Shown here piece by piece: positions 42,661 to 51,892 of a stretch of DNA of 64,000 nt. Both the position numbers and the translations under genes were made by a program. The first letter of the stretch is position 1, and every line of letters starts with the position of its first letter. This DNA comes from G963662905 sp963676415 (GTDB lineage Bacteria > Bacteroidota > Bacteroidia > Bacteroidales > WRLA01). The notes beneath the pieces are model-generated. The model saw nothing but the letters and a program-made list of their open reading frames with translations. It made no database searches and was not told where the DNA came from. The stretch is taken from contig OY781097.1 of NCBI GenBank assembly GCA_963676415.1, positions 372,001 to 436,000 on the forward strand, written 5' to 3'.

Positions 42661-44016
42661 TCATTTCTTGCCCTTTGAAAAGTATTGTTTAAAATTTTTG
42701 AAGAACAACCAGCCATCAGTGAAAATCCTGTGCATCTGGATATTGAGGTTTTTATTAAGAAAGTGCCATCCAATCCCAATCCCTAAAATTGTAAAAAGGA
42801 TGGTTACAATAGCAACAGCATAAAGCGATTCAAAAACAAATACAGCAATGATATCGCCAATAATATTGGCAGAGGCCATTACCAAAACCTTATAAAAGTT
42901 GATGTTGGGCAAATTGATACTGTCGAGTGCAACACCCGAAAAGCGATCCATGGGCAAAAGCACAATATAAATAATGAAAATCCGAAACAGTATAACGAGC
43001 TGACCGAGCGAATCAATATATTCCGAACCACCAAGGATCAAAACCAATTGAGGTGCGAGAAAGAAGCAAACCGCCGCACCCAGGATAAAGATGTAGGTAA
43101 TGGCACCTGAATACACATAAAAAAGAGATCGAACAGCATCCATATTTCCTTTCCGGCTTTGCTCCGACATTCGGGGGAAAGCAGTCCTGTTGAAACTGAG
43201 CAAGGGAATCCCGAGCAGGTCGGTAAGTTTAAGCGGGATGGCATAAAGCGCCACGGCTGTTGGCCCCATAACGGCACTCATACCGATGATGATGGAATCT
43301 GCGCTTTTCAAGAGGTTGGAACCCAATAAAGTTCCCAGAGAATAAGAGCCGAATTTCAACAATTCTTTGCGCTTCTCTTCCAGTGGCCTGCGGATATAGT
43401 GCATGCCATCTATTTTGCGTACCGCCGTATAAATACTGGGGATAAAATTCACAATAAGTTGCACCACAATAATCATCTCCAGAGGCAAGTCGAAGAAAAA
43501 ATAATTGAATATCAGGAAAATGACAAAAATGCCCAAATTGAACAAGCGCAAACCTAAAAGGGACATAAATTTTTGACGAGCTAAAAAAGACGAAGTAGCT
43601 GAGTTCCAGTTTAGATTGGCGATAGCAAGCAATGGATACCATTTAAAAAACAACTGGTATCCCTGCCCGATATCAATTTTTAAACCACTGAGCAGGAAAC
43701 TCAGGCTCCAGAACAGTACTGCAATTATACCAACCAGTACCAAACCAATACCATAACCTGCCCCCAGATAGCTTTTCAGTTCATGATCGCTGACTCCTGA
43801 AGCAAAACGAACGGTTCCATTATTGACCAAACCAGTCCGAATTTTATTAAAAAGTGTTGCTAATGCGGTGTATATCACCCAGCTACCAAATTCAGCCTTA
43901 TCGAAAGTACGCGTTAGGATCATAAAACTAATGAGTCCGAGCGCTGCTCCTGCAACACTATTAAAAAGGGAAAGAAAGTTTTTTTCCCTGAATAATCTTT
44001 TAACTAAATGTAGCAT
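42661..44016 (-). CDS. Polysaccharide flippase (Wzx/MATE-like)
   Basis: A 451-residue membrane protein with twelve to fourteen helices. The N-terminus (SLFNSVAGAALGLISFMILTRTFDKAEFGSWVIYTA) and the PLKLTDLLGIPLLSFNRTAFPRMS segment are typical of the oligosaccharide flippase family that moves lipid-linked repeat units across the inner membrane. It is in the middle of the minus-strand cluster with glycosyltransferases on either side. No polymerase (Wzy) is visible in the window. Confidence 0.88.
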   Translation of the reverse strand: MLHLVKRLFREKNFLSLFNSVAGAALGLISFMILTRTFDKAEFGSWVIYTALATLFNKIRTGLVNNGTVRFASGVSDHELKSYLGAGYGIGLVLVGIIAVLFWSLSFLLSGLKIDIGQGYQLFFKWYPLLAIANLNWNSATSSFLARQKFMSLLGLRLFNLGIFVIFLIFNYFFFDLPLEMIIVVQLIVNFIPSIYTAVRKIDGMHYIRRPLEEKRKELLKFGSYSLGTLLGSNLLKSADSIIIGMSAVMGPTAVALYAIPLKLTDLLGIPLLSFNRTAFPRMSEQSRKGNMDAVRSLFYVYSGAITYIFILGAAVCFFLAPQLVLILGGSEYIDSLGQLVILFRIFIIYIVLLPMDRFSGVALDSINLPNINFYKVLVMASANIIGDIIAVFVFESLYAVAIVTILFTILGIGIGWHFLNKNLNIQMHRIFTDGWLFFKNFKQYFSKGKK

Positions 44017-44081
44017 ATTATTACGTATCTGTTCTGTGGTTCAAACAACTAGCTGTTCTTAGGGTGAAACAATTTATATGC

Positions 44082-45191
44082 TTAGATCTGCCTCTTTTTC
44101 AGGAAACCTTTCTCTTTCAGGAAATCGGCTGCCCTTTTGTTGGCGAGTATCGGTTTGTGCAGTTGAAGGAAATCAACTCCGGGCGAATCATTGGCTTCAA
44201 TCACACGGAGGCCTTCTTTTGTTGAGACAATATCCCAACCGATTACGGGACAGTAATGCGCATATTCAGCCAGTTCGAGAATAGATTTGTGTATAAAATC
44301 CCACTGCTCTACCTTAACACCTTTAATTTGCGCCCCCGTGTCGGGATGAACATCTGTCCAGTTAATTTTTCCACCAGATGTATGTGCTGCCGCAGAGCCA
44401 AGAATTCCTGTTTCAGGATCCAGAGCAGCACTTAAGGCACCGCGCGTAAAATTATCAACAGGAGCACTTTTATTTGTGGCAAAACGGTGAGCCAAAGATG
44501 CGATAAAAGCTTCACCCTCTTTGGCATCGTAATAGGTTAATATGCGTATGGTGTTGGCTGCTTCGGGGTATATATTTTTAGCATAATCGGACTGCTGCAC
44601 ATATTCTTCCACAATATAATCATCCAACGAATCAATATACTTGGCCAATGTTTCCGGTGAAAACTTTTCTTCTTTAGCCCTAACCTGATCTCCATCAGCA
44701 AAAAAGATTGAAATCCCTCTGCCTGCATATCCGGCTACAGGTTTAAAAACCAGTGGGGCATCATTAAGGACATACTCAAATAATTTTTGGGCTGTATTCA
44801 GTTTTCTGTCATCTTCAAGGCTTTTAATTTTGCCTTTTTTGATGCTGCAAAAGACAGAAGGCAGAAAATGCTTGTATTTATAAAGAAAATCAGAGAAAAG
44901 GTCTTTGTCGGCCAGGATTACACCATGCCGCTGGTTGATTCTTGGCACTACATTATACCGCTGAAAATCCGTTATATAGAGGTCTCTGCTGTATTCTGAA
45001 AATTTATTGCTGTAGAGCGCATGCGATTCGCTTGTAAAACCTTTGAAATTCACGCTCATCCTTTTGAAGGGATTGTATTTTACGGATGTTTTGTTTTCTT
45101 TGTAAACAACACCCCCACTGTATAAAATGAATGCCGAAAGTTTGCGTGCCCCCCTTTCGATTCCGTAAACCAAATTTCGTAAATTTCTCAT
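44082..45191 (-). CDS. Sugar-transfer-associated ATP-grasp protein
   Basis: A 369-residue ATP-grasp enzyme. FKPVAGYAGRGISIF is the ATP-binding lid, DDYIVEEYVQQSDYA and NTIRILTYYDAKEGEAFIA follow, and VIEANDSPGVDFLQLHKP near the end is the metal-binding block. Such proteins occur in capsule loci and probably attach an amino acid or similar group to sugars by an acyl-phosphate route. No substrate can be assigned. It is flanked by the flippase and acyltransferase genes. Confidence 0.82.
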   Translation of the reverse strand: MRNLRNLVYGIERGARKLSAFILYSGGVVYKENKTSVKYNPFKRMSVNFKGFTSESHALYSNKFSEYSRDLYITDFQRYNVVPRINQRHGVILADKDLFSDFLYKYKHFLPSVFCSIKKGKIKSLEDDRKLNTAQKLFEYVLNDAPLVFKPVAGYAGRGISIFFADGDQVRAKEEKFSPETLAKYIDSLDDYIVEEYVQQSDYAKNIYPEAANTIRILTYYDAKEGEAFIASLAHRFATNKSAPVDNFTRGALSAALDPETGILGSAAAHTSGGKINWTDVHPDTGAQIKGVKVEQWDFIHKSILELAEYAHYCPVIGWDIVSTKEGLRVIEANDSPGVDFLQLHKPILANKRAADFLKEKGFLKKRQI

Positions 45192-45256
45192 TTTGTTTTT
45201 ATTATGTTAAGGGTTTTCCTGATATTTTAAAATTATAAAGTTCTTGGCAGCATTTT

Positions 45257-45877
45257 TTAGTGCGGGATTTCTTTGATAACCCTGGCCGGAACACCTGCAA
45301 CAACAGTATAGGCCGGAACGTCCTTAACGACCACGGCACCGGCCGCAACCACTGCACCTTTGCCAATATGGACGCCTTTCATGACCATGGCGCTCATTGC
45401 TACCCACACATCATCTTCTATAATAATAGGCTTGCTCACACCATCATCCGAAAAATGGTCGTCAATTTTATGAAAATCACTATCTATTATTTTGGAATAA
45501 GGAGCCAAACGTACGTTATCACCAATTTCAACATGATTGCTCACCGAAAGGTGCACGCCGTTTATTCTGGAATTTTTCCCCACTTTTAAATATGCACCGC
45601 GGTCAACAAAAAGAACGGCTTTATTAATATTGGACCAAATACGCACCTCATCGCCCAAATGCGCTTCGCCAAAAATTTTGAGCAAAGGTTTGCCTTTCAG
45701 TGTTATATGCCGTCCACGGCTTGCACACGCGCGCAATTTTATTTTTGCCCGGAGAATATCCGATGCCCCAATAAAAACCTGCTTCAAAAATACCATAAGC
45801 AGGCTTATCTTTCCTTTTTCAGGATATTCCTTTTGAAGTTCCTGCCTTCTTGATTTTAATCGTTGCTTCAGTCCCAT
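45257..45877 (-). CDS. Hexapeptide-repeat acyltransferase
   Basis: A 206-residue protein with left-handed beta-helix repeats over most of its length (VEIGDNVRLAPYSKI, IIIEDDVWVAMSAMV, IGKGAVVAAGAVVVKDV), ending VVAGVPARVIKEIP. This is the pattern of O-acetyltransferases of the LbH family that modify surface sugars. His residues around DSDFHKIDDH are the probable catalytic base region. It overlaps the GT2 gene by one base. Confidence 0.87.
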   Translation of the reverse strand: MGLKQRLKSRRQELQKEYPEKGKISLLMVFLKQVFIGASDILRAKIKLRACASRGRHITLKGKPLLKIFGEAHLGDEVRIWSNINKAVLFVDRGAYLKVGKNSRINGVHLSVSNHVEIGDNVRLAPYSKIIDSDFHKIDDHFSDDGVSKPIIIEDDVWVAMSAMVMKGVHIGKGAVVAAGAVVVKDVPAYTVVAGVPARVIKEIPH

Positions 45878-46863
45878 TACTTTAAATATTTTGTGGAAGT
45901 ATAGCGTGCTGTGTTTATAATCTGAGATTTCCCGTTTTCATCGATAAGATGCGGACTTTCGTATATCCGATGGTGGGTAAGATGCCATAAATACCCTTCC
46001 CAGAAAGCTTTTAATAACTTAAACTCCCTCCGAATTGCCAGTCGCAATGTATTCTTTGGAATGGAAAGCAATGTAAAAAAGGCCATGCTCATATGTTTGT
46101 GAAAGAAATTGCTGTTGCGCCGCATAAACAGCAAACGGCCTCGGGTCATATAGTACATTTTTAGTGGCGAATTCTTTCCAACCGTCATTGATTCCTTATG
46201 ATACACTTTGGATGTACCGACATAATATATTTTATATCCGGCCCTTTTGATCATTTCGCACCAATCATGTTCTTCGTAATAGAGAAAAAAGATATCGGGC
46301 ATCATACTGACTTTTTTGATCACTTCCCGGGGGATCATCATTGCCGCACCATGCCCCAGTTGTGTTTCCCTGATATCGTCATAGGTTCCATCATCCAGTT
46401 TTAAATGGCCAATTTTTGCGCCTCTGCCGGTTCGGGTATTGATGCCTGTTGAGCCTGCATATTGGATTATTTTTTTGTTTTCACTATGGAAATAGATCAA
46501 TTTCAGGGAAGCCATTCCGGCATCAGGATGTTCTTTAAAAATCTGCAAAAGCGGTTGCAGGAAGTCAGGATCAACTTCGGTATCATTGTTGAGGAACATG
46601 AGGTAATCGCCCGTGCTGTGGGCTACACCGAGATTATTGCCACCGGCAAAGCCCAGGTTTTTTTCAGAAATCACCAGTTTAACTTCGGGATAATCTGTTG
46701 GGATACGCTCCGGAGGGCCATCGGGCGATCCATTATCCACAACAATAATTTCATAATTGGGATAAGTGATATGCCTCAGTGAATCAAGAAATTCATAGGT
46801 TACCTGCGGTTGATTGTAATTAACGGCAATAATAGATACTAGTGGCTCGGCTTCATTTCTCAT
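45877..46863 (-). CDS. Glycosyltransferase family 2, rhamnosyltransferase-like
   Basis: A 328-residue GT-A enzyme. VSIIAVNYNQPQVTYEFLDSL starts the Rossmann-like fold, IIVVDNGSPDG and LNNDTEVDPDFL (DxD-like NDTE) bind the nucleotide sugar, and HGAAMMIPREV, YYEEHDWCEMIKRAGYK give the acceptor ED motif region. It resembles the dTDP-rhamnosyltransferase branch. It is the first gene of the minus-strand surface-polysaccharide operon. Confidence 0.9.
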   Translation of the reverse strand: MRNEAEPLVSIIAVNYNQPQVTYEFLDSLRHITYPNYEIIVVDNGSPDGPPERIPTDYPEVKLVISEKNLGFAGGNNLGVAHSTGDYLMFLNNDTEVDPDFLQPLLQIFKEHPDAGMASLKLIYFHSENKKIIQYAGSTGINTRTGRGAKIGHLKLDDGTYDDIRETQLGHGAAMMIPREVIKKVSMMPDIFFLYYEEHDWCEMIKRAGYKIYYVGTSKVYHKESMTVGKNSPLKMYYMTRGRLLFMRRNSNFFHKHMSMAFFTLLSIPKNTLRLAIRREFKLLKAFWEGYLWHLTHHRIYESPHLIDENGKSQIINTARYTSTKYLK

Positions 46864-46970
46864 AATACGCTTATTTGGTCGGCACGATTATTCGACTAAG
46901 ATAAGAAATTTATAATTTCAACAAAACCTGTCCAGGGATTAAGATCAATACACCGAACTTTAACAAATAA

Positions 46971-47000
46971 AAAAGGCAGACCGAAATGGCCTGCCTTTTA
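46971..47000 (-). terminator. Terminator of the tricorn-like protease gene
   Basis: AAAAGGCAG (46971-46979) pairs with CTGCCTTTT (46991-46999) around an 11-nt loop; a T-run follows on the minus strand. Confidence 0.8.
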
Positions 47001-47018
47001 GGTTGGGGTTAGAAATTG

Positions 47019-50000
47019 TTATTTGGTTTTATCGGGATATTCCGGGAGTTCAGGATATTGCTCAGGATATGATTTCAGCTCTTCCAATATTACTTCAATG
47101 GCTTTGTTGAGCTGCTGGTCTTCCCCGGCAAATTCTTTGGCTGGATCGTTGTCCACATAAATATCAGGATCAACACCATGGCCTTCAATGATCCATTCTT
47201 TTCCTTCCACATCAAAGGGTCCGAATTCGGGCTTGCGCAATTCACCTCCATCAACAAAAGGAAGTGAGCCGCGGATTCCTACAACACCGCCCCAGCTGCG
47301 TCGGCCAATAATTTTACCAAGATTGTATTTGCGGAACTGGTATGGGAAAAGGTCTCCATCGGATGCAGAATACTGGTTTACAAGTAATACTTTGGGGCCA
47401 ACCATCATGCCGCGTGGCTTGGTGTCGGTTGTGGCATTGCGCCCATGGCCGTACATGGCCAGCTCACGCCTTAGCCTTTCGATAATCATCGGGCTTACGT
47501 TTCCGCCGCCATTTCCACGATCATCAATGATAAGCGCTTTTTTATTGAGTTGTGGATAGTAATGCTTTACAAATTCATTTAAACCAGCAGGGCCCATATC
47601 AGGGATATGAATGTATCCAACCTTACCGTCGGTGGCTTCATTTACTTTGTGGATGTTGTCCTGAACCCAGTTGTAGTAGTAGAGTTGCGATTCGTCCGCA
47701 ATGGGCTCGATAATTTCCTCGAAACTGTCTTTTCCATTGGATTCATGACTGAAAGTGAAAACAACGGGTTTTCCGGCTTGGCCAATCAGTTCACTGTAAA
47801 TATCTTCCACATCTTTCAGGTCTTTGCCATTGATGGAAGTGATGTAGTCCCCTTCCGAAACATCAACACCAACCTCAGTGAGCGGCGAACGCGAATTACT
47901 AATCCAGTTTTCTCCTTTCAGGATTTTTTCGATTTTGAAATAACCATCTTCGTCTTTCACTATTTCAGCGCCAAGCAATCCGGTTTTAATGCGATCGGGA
48001 CTGTTTTTGTCGCCACCATTTACATAGGCATGGCCAATATTGAGCTCTCCGATCATCTCGCCAATAACATAGTTCAGGTCGTTGCGCTCCTTCACATATG
48101 GAATGAGCACATTATACTTTTCATAAACTGCATCCCAGTCATTACCGTGCATGCCCGGATCGTAAAAGAAATCGCGCATCTGGCGCCAGGACTCAGTATA
48201 AATCTGTTGCCATTCGTCTTTTGGATTGACCTTTACTTTCATATTGGACAAGTTCAGCCAGTCTTTTACTGTGGCTTTGCCTTTCGGAAGGTTAAGGATA
48301 CCATATTTACGCCCTTTCATGACCATCATCTTTTTATTGTCGGGGGTGATCATATATCCGCGGAAAGCTCCGATTTCATTTTCCTTTTCGGATTTGAGGT
48401 TATAGACCATCAATTTTGTTTGGCCGCTGCCACGAGAGAATTCATTGTAATAAACATCATCTCCAACAGCATTCACATTATAATATATGCCTGCCCTGAG
48501 CGGCAGTTCCAAAACACGGTCGATAATTCCGTCAAAATCAATCTGAAGCCCTTTGTTTTCATCGTTTTCTTCTTTTTTGTCTTCTTTTTTATCGGCATCT
48601 TTTGCTTCTTCCTTTTCCTCTTTTACGGCGACTTCATCATTTTTAGGAGCAAATGGCGATTCTGTATCTTTCTGCAGGGTGATGAAATAAATGCTCAGCA
48701 TATCCTGATAAGCATGATTCCATTCTGTCCAGCTGTAAATCGGATTGAAATCACGGCTGGAAGTGAAAAACAGATATTTGCCATCGCTGCTGAATGATGG
48801 GCCACTGGCATCATACCAATTATCGGTTACAAAACGGGATTCTTTGCTTTCAAGGTTATAAATCTTGATGCGGCTTACCGAATTATATTGCGGCCATGTA
48901 AAAGCAATCCATTTTGAATCAAAGGACCAATTGAAATCGCGGAGTTCACCATCGGAGGTTTGTGCTACTTCGGTTGTTTTTTTCGAATCGATATCCACAT
49001 AGCGCAGGCGGCGCATATTGTCGCTCCAAAGGATTTTTTTACTGTCGGGCGACCAATCAATGTCGTATTTATAAGTGTCTTTGTCTTTTGTAAGCTGAAT
49101 TGGCACTCCTTTTCCATCTTGCTGGATAATGTAGATTTCATCTTCACCTGTGGCATCCGAAATAAATGCAATCCATTTGCCATCGGGCGACCAGCCCACA
49201 TTGCGGTCATGAGCTTTGGGGTTGTGTGTAAGGTTGCGTGTAATCCCTTCTTTGGCAGGAACCGTAAAAACCTCTCCGCGCGCGCCAAAGGCAACCCTGT
49301 TTCCGGATGGGGAAATACTGTAGGAATTGATGTATTTGGAGGCATCGACAATTTTTTCGCGGCAGCTGAGCAAATCGTTTACGATGCGAACTTCAATTTT
49401 GTTAATTTGCTCTGTGGCCAGATCAAATGTGTAGAGGTATCCGCCTTTTTCAAAGATTATTTCTTTATCGCCCAGGTTCGGGAATTTGATGTCGTAATCT
49501 TCAAAGTTGGTGAGTTTACGTGTTTCCTTTGAGTTGATATCGTAAACGAAGAGGTTCATGATGCGTTCTCGGTCGGAAATAAAATAGATTTTATCGCCAT
49601 GCCACATAGGAAAAATATCCTGAGCATCATTGTTCGTAATGTTTTCTGATTGTTTGGTTTTGTAGTCATAGATCCAAACATCGGGAGCCATTCCGCCTTT
49701 GTAATATTTCCATGTACGGAAGGTTCTGAAGATGCGGTTGTAGGCCATTTTTTGCTGGTCGGGAGAAAAGCTGCACCATCCGCCTTCGGGCACAGGCAGC
49801 TGTTCGCTCATACCGCCATTTTTATCGATCTCGAAAAGTTGCCCAACAAAACTGTTGAAGCTTTTTTTGCGGGAACGGAAAACGATTTTGTCATCGCCTC
49901 TCCAGGCCATCACGATATTGTTCGGACCCATTCGGTCGCTCACGTCATCACGGCCCAAAGTAGCTGTGTGGCTGAGACGGACTGGGGCACCCCCTTCGCT

Positions 50001-50279
50001 GGGCATGGTGAAGACTTCGGTATTGCCATCGTATTGACCTGTAAATGCAATGGTTTTGCCATCAGGCGAAAAATGCGCAAACATTTCAAAGCCATCGCTA
50101 TTGGTGAGTTTACGGGCTAAGCCACCTGCTTTTTCAACGGTATAGAGGTCTCCGGCATAAGTAAAAACTACCTGATTGCCGTAAATCGCAGGAAAACGCA
50201 GGAGCCTTGCTTCGTCTTGAGCCATACTGGCCTGAATAAAGCCCAGACCCAAAATAAAAAGGAAAAGTTTTTTAATCAT
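47019..50279 (-). CDS. Tricorn-like S41 protease, exported
   Basis: A 1086-residue protein. Signal peptide 1-20 (SMAQ-DEAR); a long TolB/WD40-type beta propeller region (about 25-550) with repeated FSPDGK and WSPDSK blocks; a charged Asp/Glu/Lys linker (about 540-580, KEEKEEAKDADKKEDK); a C1-type helical segment; a PDZ domain (about 760-860, LTEVGVDVSEGDYITSING); and an S41 protease core with GNGGGNVSP and LLVNQYSASDGDLF, the Ser in YSASDGD being the nucleophile. Bacteroidota homologues are periplasmic or surface peptidases. It is monocistronic with its own terminator. Confidence 0.9.
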   Translation of the reverse strand: MIKKLFLFILGLGFIQASMAQDEARLLRFPAIYGNQVVFTYAGDLYTVEKAGGLARKLTNSDGFEMFAHFSPDGKTIAFTGQYDGNTEVFTMPSEGGAPVRLSHTATLGRDDVSDRMGPNNIVMAWRGDDKIVFRSRKKSFNSFVGQLFEIDKNGGMSEQLPVPEGGWCSFSPDQQKMAYNRIFRTFRTWKYYKGGMAPDVWIYDYKTKQSENITNNDAQDIFPMWHGDKIYFISDRERIMNLFVYDINSKETRKLTNFEDYDIKFPNLGDKEIIFEKGGYLYTFDLATEQINKIEVRIVNDLLSCREKIVDASKYINSYSISPSGNRVAFGARGEVFTVPAKEGITRNLTHNPKAHDRNVGWSPDGKWIAFISDATGEDEIYIIQQDGKGVPIQLTKDKDTYKYDIDWSPDSKKILWSDNMRRLRYVDIDSKKTTEVAQTSDGELRDFNWSFDSKWIAFTWPQYNSVSRIKIYNLESKESRFVTDNWYDASGPSFSSDGKYLFFTSSRDFNPIYSWTEWNHAYQDMLSIYFITLQKDTESPFAPKNDEVAVKEEKEEAKDADKKEDKKEENDENKGLQIDFDGIIDRVLELPLRAGIYYNVNAVGDDVYYNEFSRGSGQTKLMVYNLKSEKENEIGAFRGYMITPDNKKMMVMKGRKYGILNLPKGKATVKDWLNLSNMKVKVNPKDEWQQIYTESWRQMRDFFYDPGMHGNDWDAVYEKYNVLIPYVKERNDLNYVIGEMIGELNIGHAYVNGGDKNSPDRIKTGLLGAEIVKDEDGYFKIEKILKGENWISNSRSPLTEVGVDVSEGDYITSINGKDLKDVEDIYSELIGQAGKPVVFTFSHESNGKDSFEEIIEPIADESQLYYYNWVQDNIHKVNEATDGKVGYIHIPDMGPAGLNEFVKHYYPQLNKKALIIDDRGNGGGNVSPMIIERLRRELAMYGHGRNATTDTKPRGMMVGPKVLLVNQYSASDGDLFPYQFRKYNLGKIIGRRSWGGVVGIRGSLPFVDGGELRKPEFGPFDVEGKEWIIEGHGVDPDIYVDNDPAKEFAGEDQQLNKAIEVILEELKSYPEQYPELPEYPDKTK

Positions 50280-50529
50280 AACTGATCATTTTTGTGAGTG
50301 TTATTAGATGAATTAATGTTCATTATGAAAATAATCCAATTTGCTGCACCATCATTATACCAATCTAATTAAAATATTAATAAACAGGCTATTGGGAATA
50401 GAAGCACTTGTTTGAAACGGTTTAGGCGTGAAAAATTGGCGCACCACTGTTCGATTGCGGACATCTGCATAACAGCTTGCCTATAGAATTATCTCACGAA
50501 AGTACAAAATAATCCTGCTTCCGGAATTT

Positions 50530-50563
50530 TTTGCACTTTATGAACATATGTTCGTTATATTTG
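50530..50563 (+). promoter_or_regulatory. Promoter with embedded 12-bp palindrome for the DUF134/NifX operon
   Basis: TTTG (50530-50533, -33) and TATATTTG (50556-50563, -7) are separated by 22 bp, a full Bacteroidota promoter. The perfect palindrome GAACATATGTTC (50542-50553) fills the spacer, so a bound repressor would block polymerase. The first gene, DUF134, has an HTH fold and is the obvious candidate regulator. The GTG start (50568) is only 5 bp after the -7 box, so the mRNA is probably leaderless. Confidence 0.7.
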
Positions 50564-50567
50564 CAGC

Positions 50568-51485
50568 GTGCCACGACCAAAACGACATAGAAGAATGGGG
50601 CGCCCCCCGATGCTGAAGGGTTTCAGGCCGCAAGTCCCCGGAACAGAGGACTTTGAACGCATCATGCTGCATTTTGACGAATATGAAGCTTTGAAGCTCT
50701 GTGATTATGAAGGCTTGAACCAAATGGAGGCGGCACGTCAAATGAATGTATCCAGGCCAACATTTACCCGGATTTATGACAGTGCTTTAAAAAAAATTGC
50801 CCGGGCTTTTGTGGAATACAAAGAAATTCATGTTGGCGGAGGAAATGTACTTTTTGATCAGAAATGGTTTTTTTGCAACGATTGCAAGATTTCCTTCCGC
50901 AGGGATGATTCTGAGCCCCTGCAATGTCCTGTTTGTCATAGCATCAATTTTATCAGCTACGGCCCCGGTCACATTGGTTCATCTACTAAAAACCAGGGAG
51001 TGCGCGATGGTTATTGTATCTGCCCGTCTTGCGGGAAAAAACAGGAGCACCTGCCCGGAGTCCCATGTCGTGACAATACCTGCGATATTTGTGGCGTTGC
51101 CATGATCCGTGAGGGCTCGGCACAACATCAACAGTTAAATAAAATAATTAATGATAAAAAATATCAAAATATGAAAGTTGCAATACCTTCAAAATCAAAT
51201 GATGTAAATGCTGAAATGGATGCCCATTTCGGACGTTGTTCTTATTTCGCTGTTTTTGATAAAGCAAGCGGCGATGTAGCTTTTTATGAGAACCCGGCCA
51301 AAAATGCTGAAGGTGGAGCCGGTCCGAAAGCGGTTGAATTTATCGCTGGAAAAGGAGTAAAAAGGGTTTATTCCCATGATTTTGGACCAAAAGCCAAATC
51401 TGCATTAAATGCCCTTAAAATAGAAATGAGAGAAATTTATGAAGAGGGCTTAAGCGTACAACAGATGATAGACAAAGTTAAATAA
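50568..51485 (+). CDS. DUF134-zinc ribbon-NifX fusion protein
   Basis: A 305-residue fusion. DUF134 HTH domain (about 1-100; MPRPKRHRRMGRPP start and LNQMEAARQMNVSRPTFTRIYDSALKKIA as the recognition helix region), then two CxxC zinc-ribbon pairs (CNDCKIS...CPVCHS and CPSCGKK...CDICG), then a NifX/dinitrogenase-iron-molybdenum-cofactor domain (about 200-305; VAIPSKSNDVNAEMDAHFGRC). The GTG start is supported by the conserved MPRPK opening. DUF134 proteins are DNA-binding and usually separate from NifX domains. It is likely the operon's own regulator. Confidence 0.83.
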   Translation: MPRPKRHRRMGRPPMLKGFRPQVPGTEDFERIMLHFDEYEALKLCDYEGLNQMEAARQMNVSRPTFTRIYDSALKKIARAFVEYKEIHVGGGNVLFDQKWFFCNDCKISFRRDDSEPLQCPVCHSINFISYGPGHIGSSTKNQGVRDGYCICPSCGKKQEHLPGVPCRDNTCDICGVAMIREGSAQHQQLNKIINDKKYQNMKVAIPSKSNDVNAEMDAHFGRCSYFAVFDKASGDVAFYENPAKNAEGGAGPKAVEFIAGKGVKRVYSHDFGPKAKSALNALKIEMREIYEEGLSVQQMIDKVK

Positions 51486-51533
51486 ATGAACAATTAGAAA
51501 TTTGCCGCTGTTCATTGGAAAATAATTCAGATT

Positions 51534-51866
51534 ATGAAATTTGCTATTTCAGCACGTGATAAAGCATTGTGGGCCCATATGGATCCCCGTTTCGGACGAT
51601 GTGAATTTTATGTAATCACCGATACAGAACTCGAAACCTACGCCTTTTTAATTAATGAATCAAAATACGACGAAAAAAGCGCAGGGACGAGATCTGCCCT
51701 ACTCCTAAAAAACCAAGGAGTTAAGAAAATTATTTCGGGAGAATTTGGTGAAAAAGCAAAGATCGCATTACAGGAACTGGGCATTATATCCCACGTTTAT
51801 AAAGGCGAACTGCAAACAGTAAAAGATATCCTGGACAAGTACAGGAAAATCTGGAAAGAAGACTGA
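51534..51866 (+). CDS. NifX-like iron/molybdenum cluster-binding protein
   Basis: A 110-residue single-domain protein of the dinitrogenase iron-molybdenum cofactor family: MKFAISARDKALWAHMDPRFGRCEFY, then TRSALLLKNQGVKKIISGEFGEKAK. The DPRFGRC segment matches HFGRC in the neighbours. NifX-like proteins hold metal-sulfur clusters. No nitrogenase genes are present, so nitrogen fixation is not implied. It lies 48 bp after the DUF134 fusion. Confidence 0.85.
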   Translation: MKFAISARDKALWAHMDPRFGRCEFYVITDTELETYAFLINESKYDEKSAGTRSALLLKNQGVKKIISGEFGEKAKIALQELGIISHVYKGELQTVKDILDKYRKIWKED

Positions 51867-51892
51867 TGAACAGGCTTTAAACCAAGTTTTTT

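Noticed and set aside
47607..48797. 396-codon plus-strand ORF
   Set aside because: It is antisense to the tricorn-like protease and has the low-complexity Phe/Ile composition of a shadow frame.
48960..49532. 190-codon plus-strand ORF
   Set aside because: Also antisense to the protease propeller; no family pattern or start signal.
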